A DNA stretch of 64,000 bases from Zoroaster sp. YZ-2022 (Eukaryota; Echinodermata; Asteroidea; Forcipulatida; Zoroasteridae): assembly GCA_029582265.1 (NCBI GenBank), contig CM055819.1:31721164-31785163 (forward strand), read 5' to 3'. The notes under the pieces are model-generated. The model worked only from the letters and a program-made list of their open reading frames with translations. It was not told where the DNA came from and did not search any database. Position 1 is the first letter of the stretch; every line of letters begins with the position of its first letter. Positions 12,791 to 24,695 of this stretch are shown here, in pieces. The translations under genes were made by a program, and so were the position numbers.

Positions 12791-13062
12791 TACATATGTG
12801 ACTGGTTCTGGCAAAACCCTAAACTTGGACCCAACTTTTCGGAGTGACCTCCCAAATTTATCGTGAAAATTAACAATGTTCCCAACAACGTTTCAGGGTT
12901 TTCCTTTTTCCATCAAAATCTGGAGATAATGCTCTATATGGTGACATGAAAATCTAAAACTGGTACATGGTTCCTGTGGTCAGTTTTTGACCTTTTCATG
13001 GCTGTTACGCATTATGGTAAATGCCGAGAAGTTTCGGGTTTTGCCAGAGCAGGTCACATATA
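12791..13062. repeat. Small inverted-repeat element
   Basis: The ends ATATGTGACTGGTTCTGGCA and TGCCAGAGCAGGTCACATAT face each other over about 270 bp. Confidence 0.55.
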
Positions 13063-13879
13063 TACACGCAGCCTTCTAAAAGACATTCTGCACCAGCACT
13101 AATGCTTTGATTTCCATTCTGCTGTTGGCTCAACATGGGGTCACCGATATATATCCAAATGTTCTTGTTGTCTTGATTAAACTCAAACAAATTGTGAAAT
13201 TATTGATGTTTGAGTGGTTGAAATATATTTTTAAGATAAATTTGAAACTTTAATTTTGTTGGTTTATATAATTGTTTGTCGCATATCACAATTCCATTAA
13301 GTCAACCGTCTCTCTGGTCATTTGTCTTTGTTTTATAATACACGCATGTTGGGCTTGTTGGATTTTTGTTTTTTTACCAGTGGGGGGTGGCATGGGTAGG
13401 TCGATTGAAATTCAACAAGAAATTGATGCTTGTGTTCCCTGATGTATAGTTGTATGGATGTCATCCTTTGCGTAAAAATTGTCCATCACAGTCAAAACGG
13501 TATTGTGACACAACTCAATCTAATTGCAAAAGTGCCAAGGTAGTGCTTTTATTATGCAATTAGTTTGAGTAATCTGCTCCGAAAAGTGCTGACAAAATGA
13601 GGTTCACATTAAGTAAATTGCACATAAGCGCTGGTAACAATTTCTGTTGTTAGCACCACTGACAAATTTCTGACAATTTCTAACAATTTCTGACTGTCAA
13701 AACACATACTGTACTTTTATCTCCAAATAAACGAGGGGACTTCAGAGAGACTAGTTTTGTAGATGAATGTGTGTCATATCAATCCCTTCATCAATTATCT
13801 CATTTTGATCATAATAATTGTAAGCAGTTAGGCTACCAGTTGTGTACAATGTCCCTCTCTTTTCCTCTAATTGCTGCAG
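13063..13879. other. RGS gene intron sequence
   Basis: Sequence upstream of the first RGS exon found. I searched for the missing GGL-encoding exon and saw none with a convincing match. Confidence 0.4.
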
Positions 13880-13993
13880 GATGATAAGAAGATGTGATCG
13901 GTACGCTGAGCATGATCCGTTCCTCGCTGGGGCGCAGCCTAGCAACCCGTGGATAACAGACGACACAACAATGTGGACACTAAATACAATGCT
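13880..13993 (+). CDS. RGS9/11-like exon: end of GGL and linker
   Basis: The acceptor is TTGCTGCAG and the donor is CT/GTGAGT. The exon starts with one base of a split codon and ends with two, 114 bp in all. It encodes RYAEHDPFLAGAQPSNPW followed by ITDDTTMW, the conserved stretch between the GGL and RGS domains of R7 proteins. The CT at the end joins the T of the next exon to give Leu. Confidence 0.85.
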
Positions 13994-14781
13994 GTGAGTG
14001 GTTTATGCTGAAACCGTTGATTAACTTAGCTACCTTCCACTGTAATGTAATATGAATTATGTTTTTGCCTGCGTCTGTGTGCCTTTCTCCATGATCGGGG
14101 GCATGTAGAACAATAATGTCTTGTTGAGATGCTAGCTCGTCTCTATTAAGATTGGCATTCTTTAGGTATTCAAAATGTTATCATACATATCTCTGATTTG
14201 TTTTTCATATGTTTTACACAACTCAAAGATGAAGTGTACATTGGAATTAAACCTTCTTTGTGCAGTGAGAATAATTACTCATAATGATAATCAACTTTGA
14301 GTATTTTAATATTTGTAAAAAGAAAATTAACAACGTTGTGCAGATTGATTGATTGTTTTTTGTTTTTTTTGTGGGGGTACAACATTGGTAATTTTGGCAA
14401 ACTGTTTTTGTAAGTATACCTACTTTCTTTGAATCAAGATAAACATTAAACAACCAACCTGGAAAAGTTTCATCTCAATGGAGAGTCTAAGTAATGAGGA
14501 AAACATGAAAAAGCATTCACAAAATTTACAGAAAACACTTGCCCCCCCCCCACCCCCCCAAAAAGTCTCCAGGTTCTGGTCTCCATGTGCGTCGCCACAG
14601 ACCCGCTTGTCAGAATTTTTTGCTATGAAATGATGTCCAATTTTAGCCAATTTTTAAATGAGTTTTTCACATAGGGGTATAAATACTGTGGCCTCTCTTA
14701 GCCACCATACTTTGTGTATTTGGTCTGTTTCCAATAACAGTGTATATATGTATCACTTTAAAAAAGATTACCAGAAAAAAT

Positions 14782-14857
<76 letters not shown>

Positions 14858-17800
14858 AACAATTACACCAAGTAAATTTTTAAGAGAATAATTCATTCAT
14901 TTGATAATTTGATAACGATCAATGTAGCATCTTCCCTTTAAAATTGAAAACCCTCTCTTCATCTTCCAGTGTTGATACGCCGACGGAGCGGAGGATTCAT
15001 CGCTGGTGCATCGGTCTCAGGGAACTCCTTAGGGATGCAACGGGTAGACACGAGTTTGAGATGTTCCTGAAGAAAGAGTACAGTCAAGAGAACATCCGAT
15101 TCTGGCAGGCTTGTGAGCAACTCAAGTATGCGCCACAGTCATCCGTCCCTGAGCTGGTGCATGAGATATACAGGTAATAATGTGGACTTATATAGCGCAC
15201 GTATCCACCAAACTGGTGCTCAAGGCGCATTATATTATTACCCCTGCTCAACAGGCGCATAAATCATTCCTGAAACCATCTCAGCTCCCTGGGGAGTATA
15301 CAGCTCAATTGCTGCCATTTCGGTGCATAGGGCTAATCAAACACAACAACCAACTCTGCCCTCACAGGTACCCATTTACCCGTGAGTGGAGAGAAGCAAT
15401 TATGGTAAAGTGCCTTGCTCAAGGACACATGTACCCCGGTCGCGGTTGGGATTCGAACCCACATTCTGACGACTCAGCCATCAGAACACAAATCCGATGC
15501 ACTAAATCACTTGACCATGGCACTCCATATGTCAACCTTCTTAATTTTATATTTATTTTACAGATAAAAATCACTCAAATGTGATGTCCACTTGTGATGA
15601 GCCAAAACCTAAGAAAATTGAAAGAAATCAAGTGCAAGCAATTTATTTACAGACATGCATGCGTGTATAGCATACAGATTAGTATGAGCATATAGAGAAA
15701 GGTATAAGTATAAACTAATTAATGATAAAGTCTGATGGGTCAGGTAGCGATAGGCTTTTTGACAGATCCTCTTGTTGCCATTGTGATGAGGCTGGCTCGC
15801 GATCTAATTAATTATTGATTACAAATATCTTAAAGAAAGATGAGTAATATCTTAAAGGTAATGTTAGCAAAACTGCCTCTATGAGTATGCCTACTCTCTC
15901 TGAATTGAGATACAGTGGCATACACAAAGGGGGGGGGGTGGGGGCAGGGGGCAGTTACCCCCTCCCACTTGTTGGCAAAAGAGTGCCTGTCTGTAAATTC
16001 ACAAACTTGTTGGTATTTCTGAACTTCTGATTGCCTGCTAAAGATTGACATAATTGTGTCGGTAAATTTACCGACCTGTGAAAATTAGTTTCTCAGACGA
16101 AAGAATTTCTTGGTGAGATTAACACTATCATCAGCTTTACACTTAGTAACTTAATTCGTTTGGTCATTTTTGAATGATCAATCCTATGCAGTACCTTACT
16201 TTATGTTAAAATATATGTCCGTGCATCTGTACTCAATAAGAATGAAGAGATATGAACAGAAACCAACCTGTGAAAGTTTCAGCTTATTCCTTTGTGTCGT
16301 TACAAGAGAATAGTGAAAATGCATTGAGGTTTGTTTGTATACATTCTCATTTGGAAATGATTACGGCCGTAGGAAAATTAATAATAATAATAGTGGCTTC
16401 ATGTATAGCGCACAAATCCATCACGTAGTGACGCTCATGGCGCTCAATGAACATTATTACCCCTGTCATCGGGCCAGTTATATCATTCCTAGAACCATCT
16501 CAACTCCCTGGGAAGTATGCAGCCCATGCTGCCAAATGTGTAGCGCAACGAGCTTAATCAAACACAATTAACCATCTCTGCCCTCAAAGGTCCCCATTTA
16601 TACTCCTGGGTGAAGAGCAGCAATTATAGTTAAGTGTCTTGCTCAGGGACACAAGCACCACGTTCGCGGCCAGGATTCGAACCCACATTCTGACGACTCG
16701 GCCATCAGAACACAAGTCCAATGCACTTAACCGCTCGGCCATGGCACCCTACAATATTTTCACAGGTCAATCATTGTTAATTTTGGGGGTTAACAAAGAA
16801 AAATTGCTATCCGTTCGGCCTTATTTATATTGGGTTCTATGGCTTCTCACTAGCTGTTGTTGTTAACTTTCAGTGTCCAATTTTAGTAAGGCCAAAAAAA
16901 AAAGTCTCTGGTTTCTGGTCTCCGTGTGCGTCACCTCAGACATGCGCGTCGGCATTTTTAATTTTTTTAATTTTTTGTTGTTGCTATGAAATGATGTCCA
17001 ATTGCAGCCAAAAATAATGGATCGATTGGAATTCTGCCGTGCTGTGCTTTAAATGACTTTTTCACATAGGGGTATGAACGTTTGCCCGATTTGTGAATGG
17101 GAAATTTGGTCTCACGTATTTCCCTGTTGGCAAAAAAAAAGATGGTTGAAAAAAAAAAAACACAGAGAGTTCAAAAGACCAGGGATCTTAGAAGTCGGTA
17201 ATGAACCAGTACAGTCATTTGTAATCCGAAGGTCACAGGTTCACATCCCACATCATTCATTGTTTTACTTTCTTTTTTTTTTGGTATGCACTCCAAAAAT
17301 CAATTTAGTTTTAATTGCCCTTATGGATAAACTGAATGATGATGAAAGATTTGAGGCTTACAGGGGTGTGATTTTTCCGGATATTTAGAAATTGCAATGT
17401 TGTGATCCTCCGAATTTTAAAGCTTTAGTCAATAAAGGAAAGCAAAGCAAACGCTCAGAACTATAGATTTCACCCCAGCGCTGTTTACAACAGCGGCCCC
17501 AATACCCCTAGAATACCCCTAGAAAAACTGCCCCATTACACCCCTGGGCTTGGCAATTCCTCATTTAGCAATAGTGGAGATAACCTAAATGTACATGGTG
17601 TTATAAGCTAACTAAACTGGTTATTATTAATACTAAATTTTTTGTGGGAATTTGTTTTTGATAGAGAATTTCTCGCTCCTGCCGCACCATGTGAGATCAA
17701 CGTGGATGGACGTACAGTAGAAACGACACAACTTGCCCTTCGGAAACCCAACCGATTTGCCTTTGAGGAAGCTCAACATCACATATTCTTGTTGATGAAG

Positions 17801-20800
17801 AAAGATAGCTACCCACGGTTTCTTAGGTCGGAGGAATTCAAGAAACTGCTGAACAATGCCATGAACTGCAACATCAAGAAAAAGTAAGCGAGGATTAAGG
17901 AATTAATTTCATTCAAATTAATTTCATTGAAACCAGCATTGATGTGTTTTTCATTTCCGATATTTATTTCACTTTATCAAAATGTTGAAAATTAAGTTAT
18001 ATAACATGAGGCCAAAAATAAAACCTCCGGTTACTGGTATCCGCGTGTGTCGATAAGAAGTAATGAAGTGAACTGGTAAATTGACCAGGGCTTTGATAAG
18101 AAGTAATGAATTGAATAAACGTAGCATTAATTATTCATTCCTGCATGATCAATGAATAATGGTCCCTATGGACCAGTCAACAATCAAATTGTGAAACACG
18201 GAATATGCAATATCTTTTACAGGCAATGACTGACCTTTTTTTTCCCCAACAAATTCCGTGCATTATTGGTCAGTGAAGCAATTGACTACATAGACAAAAT
18301 AGAATGCTTGACATAGCTCAGAGTCAAATCCAAGTTGCCTATAAAGACGGCATCTGTCTGTAACTATCCGAGTATCCTGTGTTCATTTTAAGGAGGTTAC
18401 CACCCACCCTTATTCCCTCACCCCCTCCCCCTCCCCCTCACCCTCACCCCGCCTCTTCTCATCACCATCTCACTCCCCTTGTCTTTTTTCTCTTTCAGAT
18501 TTTTCCCTTTTGGCCGAAACTTCATGAGGACAGCGAAGGTCACACCGGACACGACGCCGATCTCGCTAAGACGACGAGGAAGTTTAGGTGACGGAGATAT
18601 GGAAAAATCCTCAACAGGCGACACTGGGATGGTACACTCACTAAGTGCAAGCAACTTGCAAGATTACGAACTCAATCAAATGTACGTATTCATATGACAC
18701 CGTACACTGTTCAACCTTTTCAATCACAAAGACATCAAGTGATGTAAACATTTCAAGCCTGTGATTTCTGAGGAGTTTCCTGATTTCAGGATTTTTTTTA
18801 CAACACTCATGTTGTCTCAAAATTTTCTTGAAAGAATAGAAGTAGCCACCAAGGAAAGAAAGAAGCCTGTATTAATAATAATAATAATAATAATAATAAT
18901 GTTCCATTCTTATATAGCGCATTTCACATAATGTCCCAATGCGCTTTACATTATTACCCCTGGTCACTGGGCCAATATCATTCCTATAATCTTTCTCAGC
19001 TCCCTGGGGAGTATACAGCCAATGTGCAACCTTTTGGCGCTACAAGGCTAATCAAACACAATAACCATCTCTACCCTCACAGGTACCCATTTATACACCT
19101 GGGTGAAGAGAAGTAATTACAGTATTGTGTCCAAACCTCTAGTTTCTTGTTTGTGGGGATGTTCAGGGGACTTTGTCCTCTAGACCAAAGGGGAGACCCA
19201 GTCCCACTACTCATTTGTCCTCTAGACCAAAGGGGAGACCCAGTCCCACTACTCATTTGTCCTCTAGACCAAAGGGGAGACCCAGTCCCACTACTCATTT
19301 GTCCTCTAGACCAAAGGGGAGACCCAGTCCCACTACTCATTTGTCCTCTAGACCAAAGGGGAGACCCAGTCCCACTACTCATTTGTCCTCTAGACCAAAG
19401 GGGAGACCCAGTCCCACTACTCATTTGTCCTCTAGACCAAAGGGAGACCCAGTCCCACTACTCATTTGTCCTCTAGACCAAAGGGAGACCCAGTCCCACT
19501 ACTCATTTGTCCTCTAGACCAAAGGGAGACCCAGTCCCACTACTCATTTGTCCTCTAGACCAAAGGGAGACCCAGTCCCACTACTCATTTGTCCTCTAGA
19601 CCAAAGGGAGACCCAGTCCCACTACTCATTTGTCCTCTAGACCAAAGGGGAGACCCAGTCCCACTACTCATTTGTCCTCTAGACCAAAGGGAGACCCAGT
19701 CCCACTACTCATTTGTCCTCTAGACCAAAGGGGGAGACCCAGTCCCACTACTCATTTGTCCTCTAGACCAAAGGGGAGACCCAGTCCCACTACTCATTTG
19801 TCCTCTAGACCAAAGGGGAGACCCAGTCCCACTACTCATTTGTCCTCTAGACCAAAGGGGAGACCCAGTCCCACTACTCATTTGTCCTCTAGACCAAAGG
19901 GGAGACCCAGTCCCACTACTCATTTGTCCTCTAGACCAAAGGGGAGACCCAGTCCCACTACTCATTTGTCCTCTAGACCAAAGGGGAGACCCAGTCCCAC
20001 TACTCATTTTTCAGGATTTTTTACTTTTGCTAAATCACACTCCTGAAACATTTTTATTTTGTTTTATGTTGGGATTTTGCAAGAATATTGCAATTGGCAG
20101 ATCTGGGTGGGGGGTGGAGCAGGGGTGGATCCAGGATGATATATAAGAGGGCACATTGCCCAAAAAAGGAGAAGGGACGGTATATTTGTATGCACGGTTA
20201 AAAAGAGGGGGGGGGTAAGTGTTCCCTTTGCCCCCCCCTTGATCTGCACCAATGCAGCAAAGGGATGGTATGTTGTCCTTTGTTTATTATAATTTTATGT
20301 GCAAAATTATCTCTTTCTTTTGCTGTGTGACCCCTCTTTTTTAGCCAACCGGGGTTCTGCCTCCATGTTTATTTTTTGTTTTAACGGTAAATAATCAAAT
20401 GTAATCCAAATATAAATAAATTACAATGTAGGTTTTAATGTAGGTTTTTTTTGTTTTTTTTACTGAAACTCACTTGGACTGTTTTAAACACAGATACAAT
20501 CCCAAATCAATAAAGAATGGATCGGCCATTGAGAATGGCGTCAAGCAACAGAGAAAGTCGATAAGGTTAGTCTACTGGAAGAATTCTTAGAACGTCTTGA
20601 CTTACAATATGTTAATGCCACTAACATAGATTGCCATTCAGGCATGTAACCAAGGGGGGATGGGTGAGGGGGATGGGGTGAGGGGGATGGGATGGGGATG
20701 GGATGGGGATGTAGACCAGCTTGTTTCTTTGTAATTATGGCTGGGTACCAGTGTATGAGACTATTGGTGTTTAACTAGAATTTGGAGCATTCCATTTGGA

Positions 20801-21543
20801 ATGTCTGGACTAGCTTATTACATACATGTAAGCATTGATTGTAATAATGCGAATTGCTTATTGGAATTTACATATTAAATGAATATATGAATAATTAATT
20901 AGTAGAACAAGTTTTGTTTAATTACTTCTATTTGGTAAGCTATGTGCACCTTGACTAAAGGAATTTTTTGGGGGTGGAATTTTTCAAATAAAGCGTCTGT
21001 AAAACAAACACCTTGTTTGTTTATTGTGATAAACCCCAAAAAATTCTTAATATAATTACAACAATTGATTTGATTTTTGCCGTTACACCAAAGTATGTAT
21101 GAAGCACTGTATACTCGGGCGGGATTCGAACCCAAGACCTTCTGCTTACTAGTGCAGACGTCTTAACCTCTCAACCACCGAGCTTGCTTGATGACAATAG
21201 CCCAGCATATGGCAGTGGGTACTGCGAGATGTACAGATTGATGACATTCTTGTGTCTGGGTTATAAAACAATTGATTTGATTACAACAATCCACAGGTTT
21301 TCATCTCTACAACCGACAGACACCACCACCCTGATTCACAACAGCACCATCAATAGGCTGGAGCTTGCCAACCGTAACGGCATTGCAGAGAGAAGCGGAG
21401 ATACCATCTTGAATTCACGCAACATCACCACAACGACCTTCACCACAACGAACAGCAACGACACGTGTCAGTTGTTCACCGTTTCAACGTGCAGTATGCC
21501 AAAGAAAAGCCTCATAACACCGTGGGAGGAGGATGGGAGCTGA
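13880..21543 (+). CDS. RGS9/RGS11-like regulator of G-protein signalling, 3' half of gene (6 exons)
   Basis: R7-family RGS proteins speed GTP hydrolysis by Gi/o alpha subunits and pair with G-beta-5 through a GGL domain. Six exons join in phase (13880-13993, 14970-15173, 17665-17883, 18499-18681, 20494-20565, 21297-21543). They read, in order, the linker after GGL with the R7 signature PSNPWITDD, a complete RGS domain (ENIRFWQACEQLKY, EFLAPAAP, LMKKDSYPRFL), then a basic FPFGRNF stretch and a low-complexity Ser/Thr-rich tail ending at TGA 21541-21543. The motifs MKKDSYPRFL and FPF after the domain match RGS9/RGS11 better than RGS6/RGS7. DEP, DHEX and most of GGL must lie upstream; I could not find those exons in 1-13879. 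Identity as an R7 RGS is firm; the choice of RGS9/11 over RGS6/7 is from remembered family motifs. Confidence 0.9.
14787..14858. repeat. (CAAG)n microsatellite
   Basis: About 19 tandem CAAG units at 14781-14857, about 110 bp before the RGS exon at 14970. Confidence 0.9.
14970..15173 (+). CDS. RGS9/11-like exon: first half of RGS domain
   Basis: The acceptor is ATCTTCCAG and the donor is CAG/GTAATA. The 204-bp exon encodes VDTPTERRIHRW, then GLRELLRDATGRHEFEMFL and KEYSQENIRFWQACEQL, covering the first helices of the RGS box. The donor bases after GT coincide with the start of a reverse-oriented SINE (see findings). Confidence 0.92.
15175..15527 (-). mobile_element. tRNA-headed SINE abutting an RGS splice donor
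   Basis: Reverse copy: the 3' end TAATAATGTGGACTTATATA begins at the second base of the RGS intron. The B box (GGGATTCGAACCCACA on plus) is near 15446. Same family as 22700-23053 and 45678-46033. Confidence 0.85.
16381..16752 (-). mobile_element. tRNA-headed SINE
   Basis: Full-length reverse copy: an (AAT)n tail at left, the core GTGTCTTGCTCAGGGACACA, B box AGGATTCGAACCCACATT and A box GCTCGGCCATGGC at right. Confidence 0.85.
17665..17883 (+). CDS. RGS9/11-like exon: second half of RGS domain
   Basis: The acceptor is TTTTTGATAG and the donor is AAAAA/GTAAGC; the length is 219 bp. It encodes EFLAPAAPCEINVDGRTVE, then RFAFEEAQHHIFLLMKKDSY and PRFLRSEEFKKLL, the last helices of the RGS domain including the face that contacts G-alpha. 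The reading phase fits both neighbouring exons. Confidence 0.92.
18499..18681 (+). CDS. RGS9/11-like exon: post-RGS basic/Ser region
   Basis: The acceptor is TCTCTTTCAG and the donor is AAT/GTACGT; the length is 183 bp. It starts with FFPFGRNFMRTAKVTPDTTP, like the FPF-containing segment just after the RGS domain of RGS9/RGS11, and continues as a Ser/Gly/Asp-rich segment of no known fold. Confidence 0.82.
18871..19118 (-). mobile_element. 5'-truncated SINE with empty site elsewhere
   Basis: (AAT)n tail, TATATAGCGCATTTCAC and the SINE 3' half only; the tRNA head is missing. The flanks GCCTGTATT and CAGTATTGTGTCC share GTATT. The uninserted sequence AAGCCTGTATTGTGTCCAAA is present at 41611-41630. 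Confidence 0.85.
19163..20010. repeat. 41/42-bp minisatellite, 20 units
   Basis: The unit is TCCTCTAGACCAAAGGGGAG plus ACCCAGTCCCACTACTCATT TG. Most units are 42 bp, some 41 or 43 through G-run length changes. It lies in an RGS intron. A single ancestral unit with its flanks occurs at 41690-41755. Confidence 0.92.
20494..20565 (+). CDS. RGS9/11-like small C-terminal exon
   Basis: This 72-bp exon lies between AAACACAG and AG/GTTAGT. It encodes YNPKSIKNGSAIENG then VKQQRKSI. It was chosen because its two split codons complete those of the exons on either side and keep the frame to the stop codon. No domain is visible. Confidence 0.7.
20660..20712 (+). repeat. G-rich tract
   Basis: Repeated GGGTGAGGGGGATGGGATG strings form many G runs with quadruplex potential on the coding strand of an RGS intron. 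Confidence 0.5.
21108..21185 (-). mobile_element. tRNA-derived SINE head or tRNA pseudogene
   Basis: The minus strand reads GGTGGTTGAGAGGTTAAGAC (A box) and TTGGGTTCGAATCCCGCCC (B box), with CTCGG/CCGAG acceptor pairing. The overall cloverleaf is imperfect, so a working tRNA is unlikely. Confidence 0.5.
21297..21543 (+). CDS. RGS9/11-like last coding exon
   Basis: The acceptor is ATCCACAG and the stop codon is TGA at 21541. It encodes a Thr/Asn-rich tail (for example NITTTTFTTTNSND) ending in TPWEEDGS. No domain is recognised. The frame is set by the preceding exon. The poly(A) site is not clear, because the AATAAA-like strings downstream lie in (AAT)n SINE tails. Confidence 0.75.
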
Positions 21544-21698
21544 CCCTAGGTCAAAGGTCAGAGTGGAGGGGTTATAGGTTAAATGGTCCAAACGTTTTAC
21601 AATAATTATTCTAAAAAAGAGGATGTGGTTTTTTTTTTTTTCAAAACACATGATGAATAGAGTTACTTGCAGAAAGTTATTGCTGAGAAACGCCTTGC

Positions 21699-21775
21699 AG
21701 ATAATAATAATAATAATAATAATAAAGATTTTTAGCGCGCACATATCCACCCTGCTGGGCGCTCAAGGCGCGGAA
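21699..21775 (-). mobile_element. SINE 3'-end fragment
   Basis: (AAT)n followed by TTTAGCGCGCACATATCCAC and GCTCAAGGCGC, the last 70 bp of the common SINE in reverse. Confidence 0.7.
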
Positions 21776-21898
21776 ACAAAGAAAAACAATATACAAACAC
21801 TATACAATGATAGCATAGGGGAAAAAAAATAATAATAATAATTATTCTTTGATAACTGGATTTTTTTCATTTTATAGATAAATTGACCAAATCACCAT

Positions 21899-22240
21899 TA
21901 TGCATAGAAAAGGCTTGTCTTGGTTCAAGACTGTGTTTGTATGTTTTTGATACACGATCCATCGCTGCACGCTGCAGGAGGGTGCTATTTCTACACAAAC
22001 CACTATCAAACACAGTCTTGGGAAACACGTTTTTGGTGTGCCCGCTTATAAACAACCATTTAATTTGTTTCTGAAAAATGTGTATCATATCAAATTGATG
22101 CTTGCATAGTGCACTAGTGGTTTCCCCCCGTTTTCCAGGCGAGATTCAACAAGTTTCCCAAGACTATGTTTGATAGCGGTTTGTGTGTGATAGTGGTTCG
22201 TGTAGAGATAGTGCCCTCCTGTGGCACGTGGCAATGGATC
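21899..22240. repeat. Inverted-repeat element (ACACAAACCACTATCAAACA)
   Basis: The arms at 21960-22015 and 22165-22230 are inverted (GGAGGGTGCTATTTCTACAC against GTAGAGATAGTGCCCTCCTG). A related single copy lies at 2195-2330. Confidence 0.55.
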
Positions 22241-22699
22241 ATGTATTAAAAACATAAGACTATAAGAAACGGCATGCTTTCCTGCTTGTCAATTGTTGAT
22301 AGCAAATGGGTGATATTTGAAAACAAATGTTACGTCTACAAATGTTTTCTGAAATAGTTTGCAGAAAAATTCACTTCGAAATTTACCACTGGTCTGTGGT
22401 ATTTGAAAGATCATGGGCCCATCGAAATCTTGACTTTGGTATTAAAACTAATTTGAGATTATGAGGAACCTATACTACATGTACAAGTTACCAGCAATTT
22501 AGCTGTTGTTAGAGTCAAGTCTTATTTTATTAAGTCATTTATTGTTTACAAACCATTGAGAAATGAGCATGCTTTATCAGTGACTGAAGACTTTTTTCTT
22601 CAAAAAGACAGGAAAAAACTTTTAAAAAAATAAATAAAATAGATTCTTAAAGGGAAATGACAACATTGGTTTTTGAGAAACATACATATATTTCAACCA

Positions 22700-23053
22700 G
22701 GAGTGTCGTGGCCGAGCGGTCTAGCTTACCGGACTCAAATTCTGGTGTTAGCAGCAGAATGTGGGTTCGAATCCCGGCCGTGACACTTGTGTCCTTGAGC
22801 AAGACACTTAACCATAATTGCTTCTCTCCACCCAGGGGTTAAATGGGTACCTGTGAGGGCAGAGTTGGTTGATTAGCCCTATATGCGCTGTAATGGCAGC
22901 AATTGAGCTGTATACTCCCCAGGGAGCTGAGATGGTTTCAGGAATGATTTATGAGCCTTATGAGCAGGGGTAATAATATAATGCGCCTTGAGCACCACTC
23001 AGTTGGTGGATACGTGCGCTATATAAGTCCACACATTATTATTATTATTATTA
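22700..23053 (+). mobile_element. Full-length tRNA-headed SINE (reference copy)
   Basis: Head GTCGTGGCCGAGCGGTCTAG (A box) and GTGGGTTCGAATCCCGGCC (B box) with a long variable arm, as in Leu/Ser tRNAs. Next come the GTGTCCTTGAGCAAGACACT core, the 3' end GCGCTATATAAGTCCACA and a (TTA)n tail. No coding. Confidence 0.88.
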
Positions 23054-23227
23054 ACCACTATTTTTTTATGAAACACATCATAAAACTAAACTATGGATTT
23101 TTATCCCTATCGATTCTCACATTTTTGAAATAACAATGACAACAGTTACATGTACATGTTTTTTTATGTTAAACAAAAAGTTACCAGACAGCAAAAATTA
23201 CCCTTTTCTCCAGGAAGAAAGCACTTT

Positions 23228-23586
23228 CTAAGGCCAAAAAAATAGTCTCCGGTTTCTGGTCTCCGCGTGTGTCGCCTCTGACCCACGCATCGGCATTTTT
23301 AATTTTTAATTTTATTTTTTTGCTATGAAACGATGTCCAATTGCAGCCAAAATTACTGTGCTTTAAATGACTTTTTTTCACATGGGGGTATGAACGTTTG
23401 CCTGATTTGTGAGGCCTCTCTTTGTGTAATGGGAAATTTGGTCCCTGCATCTACAATGTATCATATATTTCCCTGTTGGCAAAAAAAAAAAGAAAGAAAG
23501 ATGGCCGAAAAAAAAAAAATGTGTCACCGCACTGATTTTGAAGCCGACTGATGACCAGAAACCAGACTTTTTTGGGGGGCCTAAGC
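23228..23586 (+). mobile_element. TCTCCGGTTTCTGGTC MITE, full copy
   Basis: It runs from GGCCAAAAAAATAGTCTCCG to GACCAGAAACCAGACTTTTT, about 360 bp, with inverted ends. Confidence 0.75.
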
Positions 23587-24276
23587 ACTTTTCTCATTTT
23601 GCCTTTGAGAAAAAACCTGCTACATATAGGTTGGAAACGTAAGGCCAACAACCATTATTTTGCATTTACACGACAGGTCCTTTAGGTTGGTAAGCAATTT
23701 GCAACAGCTAATTCTCTATTTATTTCATCACTTTTAGACAATCATTTACAGGGACGATTGATACCAACTTGACACCAAGTAATAAACTTTAAGATAATAA
23801 TTTGACAATCTGATGATTATCCAGTGTTGTACCTTCCCTTTCAAAACCTATTTTCATCCATCTAAATTGAATGATAAAAATATGAACAATTTCTTATTTC
23901 TATTCGTATGTGAAAAGATGTTTTTGTGTGTGAAGACGTTGCAAAAAGTAGGGTTAAAAATATATGTACATATAAAAATGAATTGTAAATTTATGTAAAT
24001 TTCAAGCAAATGTTTTTAATGACAAAAGTAATATATAATGTACATAAGACAGTTTTAAAGGCATGGTACCAGTTTTTATCATAATGTGTGTTTGTCACTA
24101 AACTAACTGGATGAAATTTCGTAATCGTCCTGACAAATCATTCTTAATAATTAATCAGTGCTGTCATTTCAAAGAAGACATGAACAAAATGCACATTTAC
24201 AGACACATTTTTTGCTTGATGTATTTTCTCTAAAAAAATAAAAATAAAAAAATAAAAAATAAAAAAAATTAAAAAA

Positions 24277-24695
24277 AATTGTGATGTGATCTGGGAAAAC
24301 CCTTCACATGGTGAAATTTGTCATTTTTGTGTTATATACATCAAATTAACGAGGACACTGTGTTGTTTTCAAAACTGTTTTATTCATAATTCTAGGTTGT
24401 CTGTAACTTGAGTTATGCTCTCGGGAAGTTATAGCCGCCGCTGTCCTTAAAAAACAATGGCGGAAACGAAAAACAAAAGACGGCTTTTTAAATATCTGTC
24501 ATCATAACACTATGTTTTTACATAAAACGATGGAATTTTTTATTTAATATTTTCAAGAATGATCATTTAGATATTAACAATTAAAATGGTAACAAAAACT
24601 CAAATTGTCAAACAAAAAATTGGGGGACTATTTTGCCATTATCTTCAAAACAAGTTCGCCGACATCCGACGGGTTTTCCCAGATCGCATCACAAT
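24277..24695. mobile_element. Inverted-repeat element (GATCTGGGAAAACCC ends)
   Basis: TTGTGATGTGATCTGGGAAA at left faces TTTCCCAGATCGCATCACAA at right over about 415 bp. No coding. Confidence 0.65.

Noticed and set aside
14658..14891. Open frame rich in Lys-Gln-Ala-Ser
   Set aside because: It is a translation of the (CAAG)n microsatellite.
19163..20010. CRISPR-like array
   Set aside because: The units are contiguous and nearly identical without unique spacers, and the DNA is from an animal.
19147..20046. Long open frames on both strands
   Set aside because: They are produced by a 42-bp (3 x 14) minisatellite; the repeated peptides have no family and both strands are open equally.
22700..22790. 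Functional tRNA gene
   Set aside because: The head has good A and B boxes but runs straight into a SINE body with a (TTA)n tail present in many copies.
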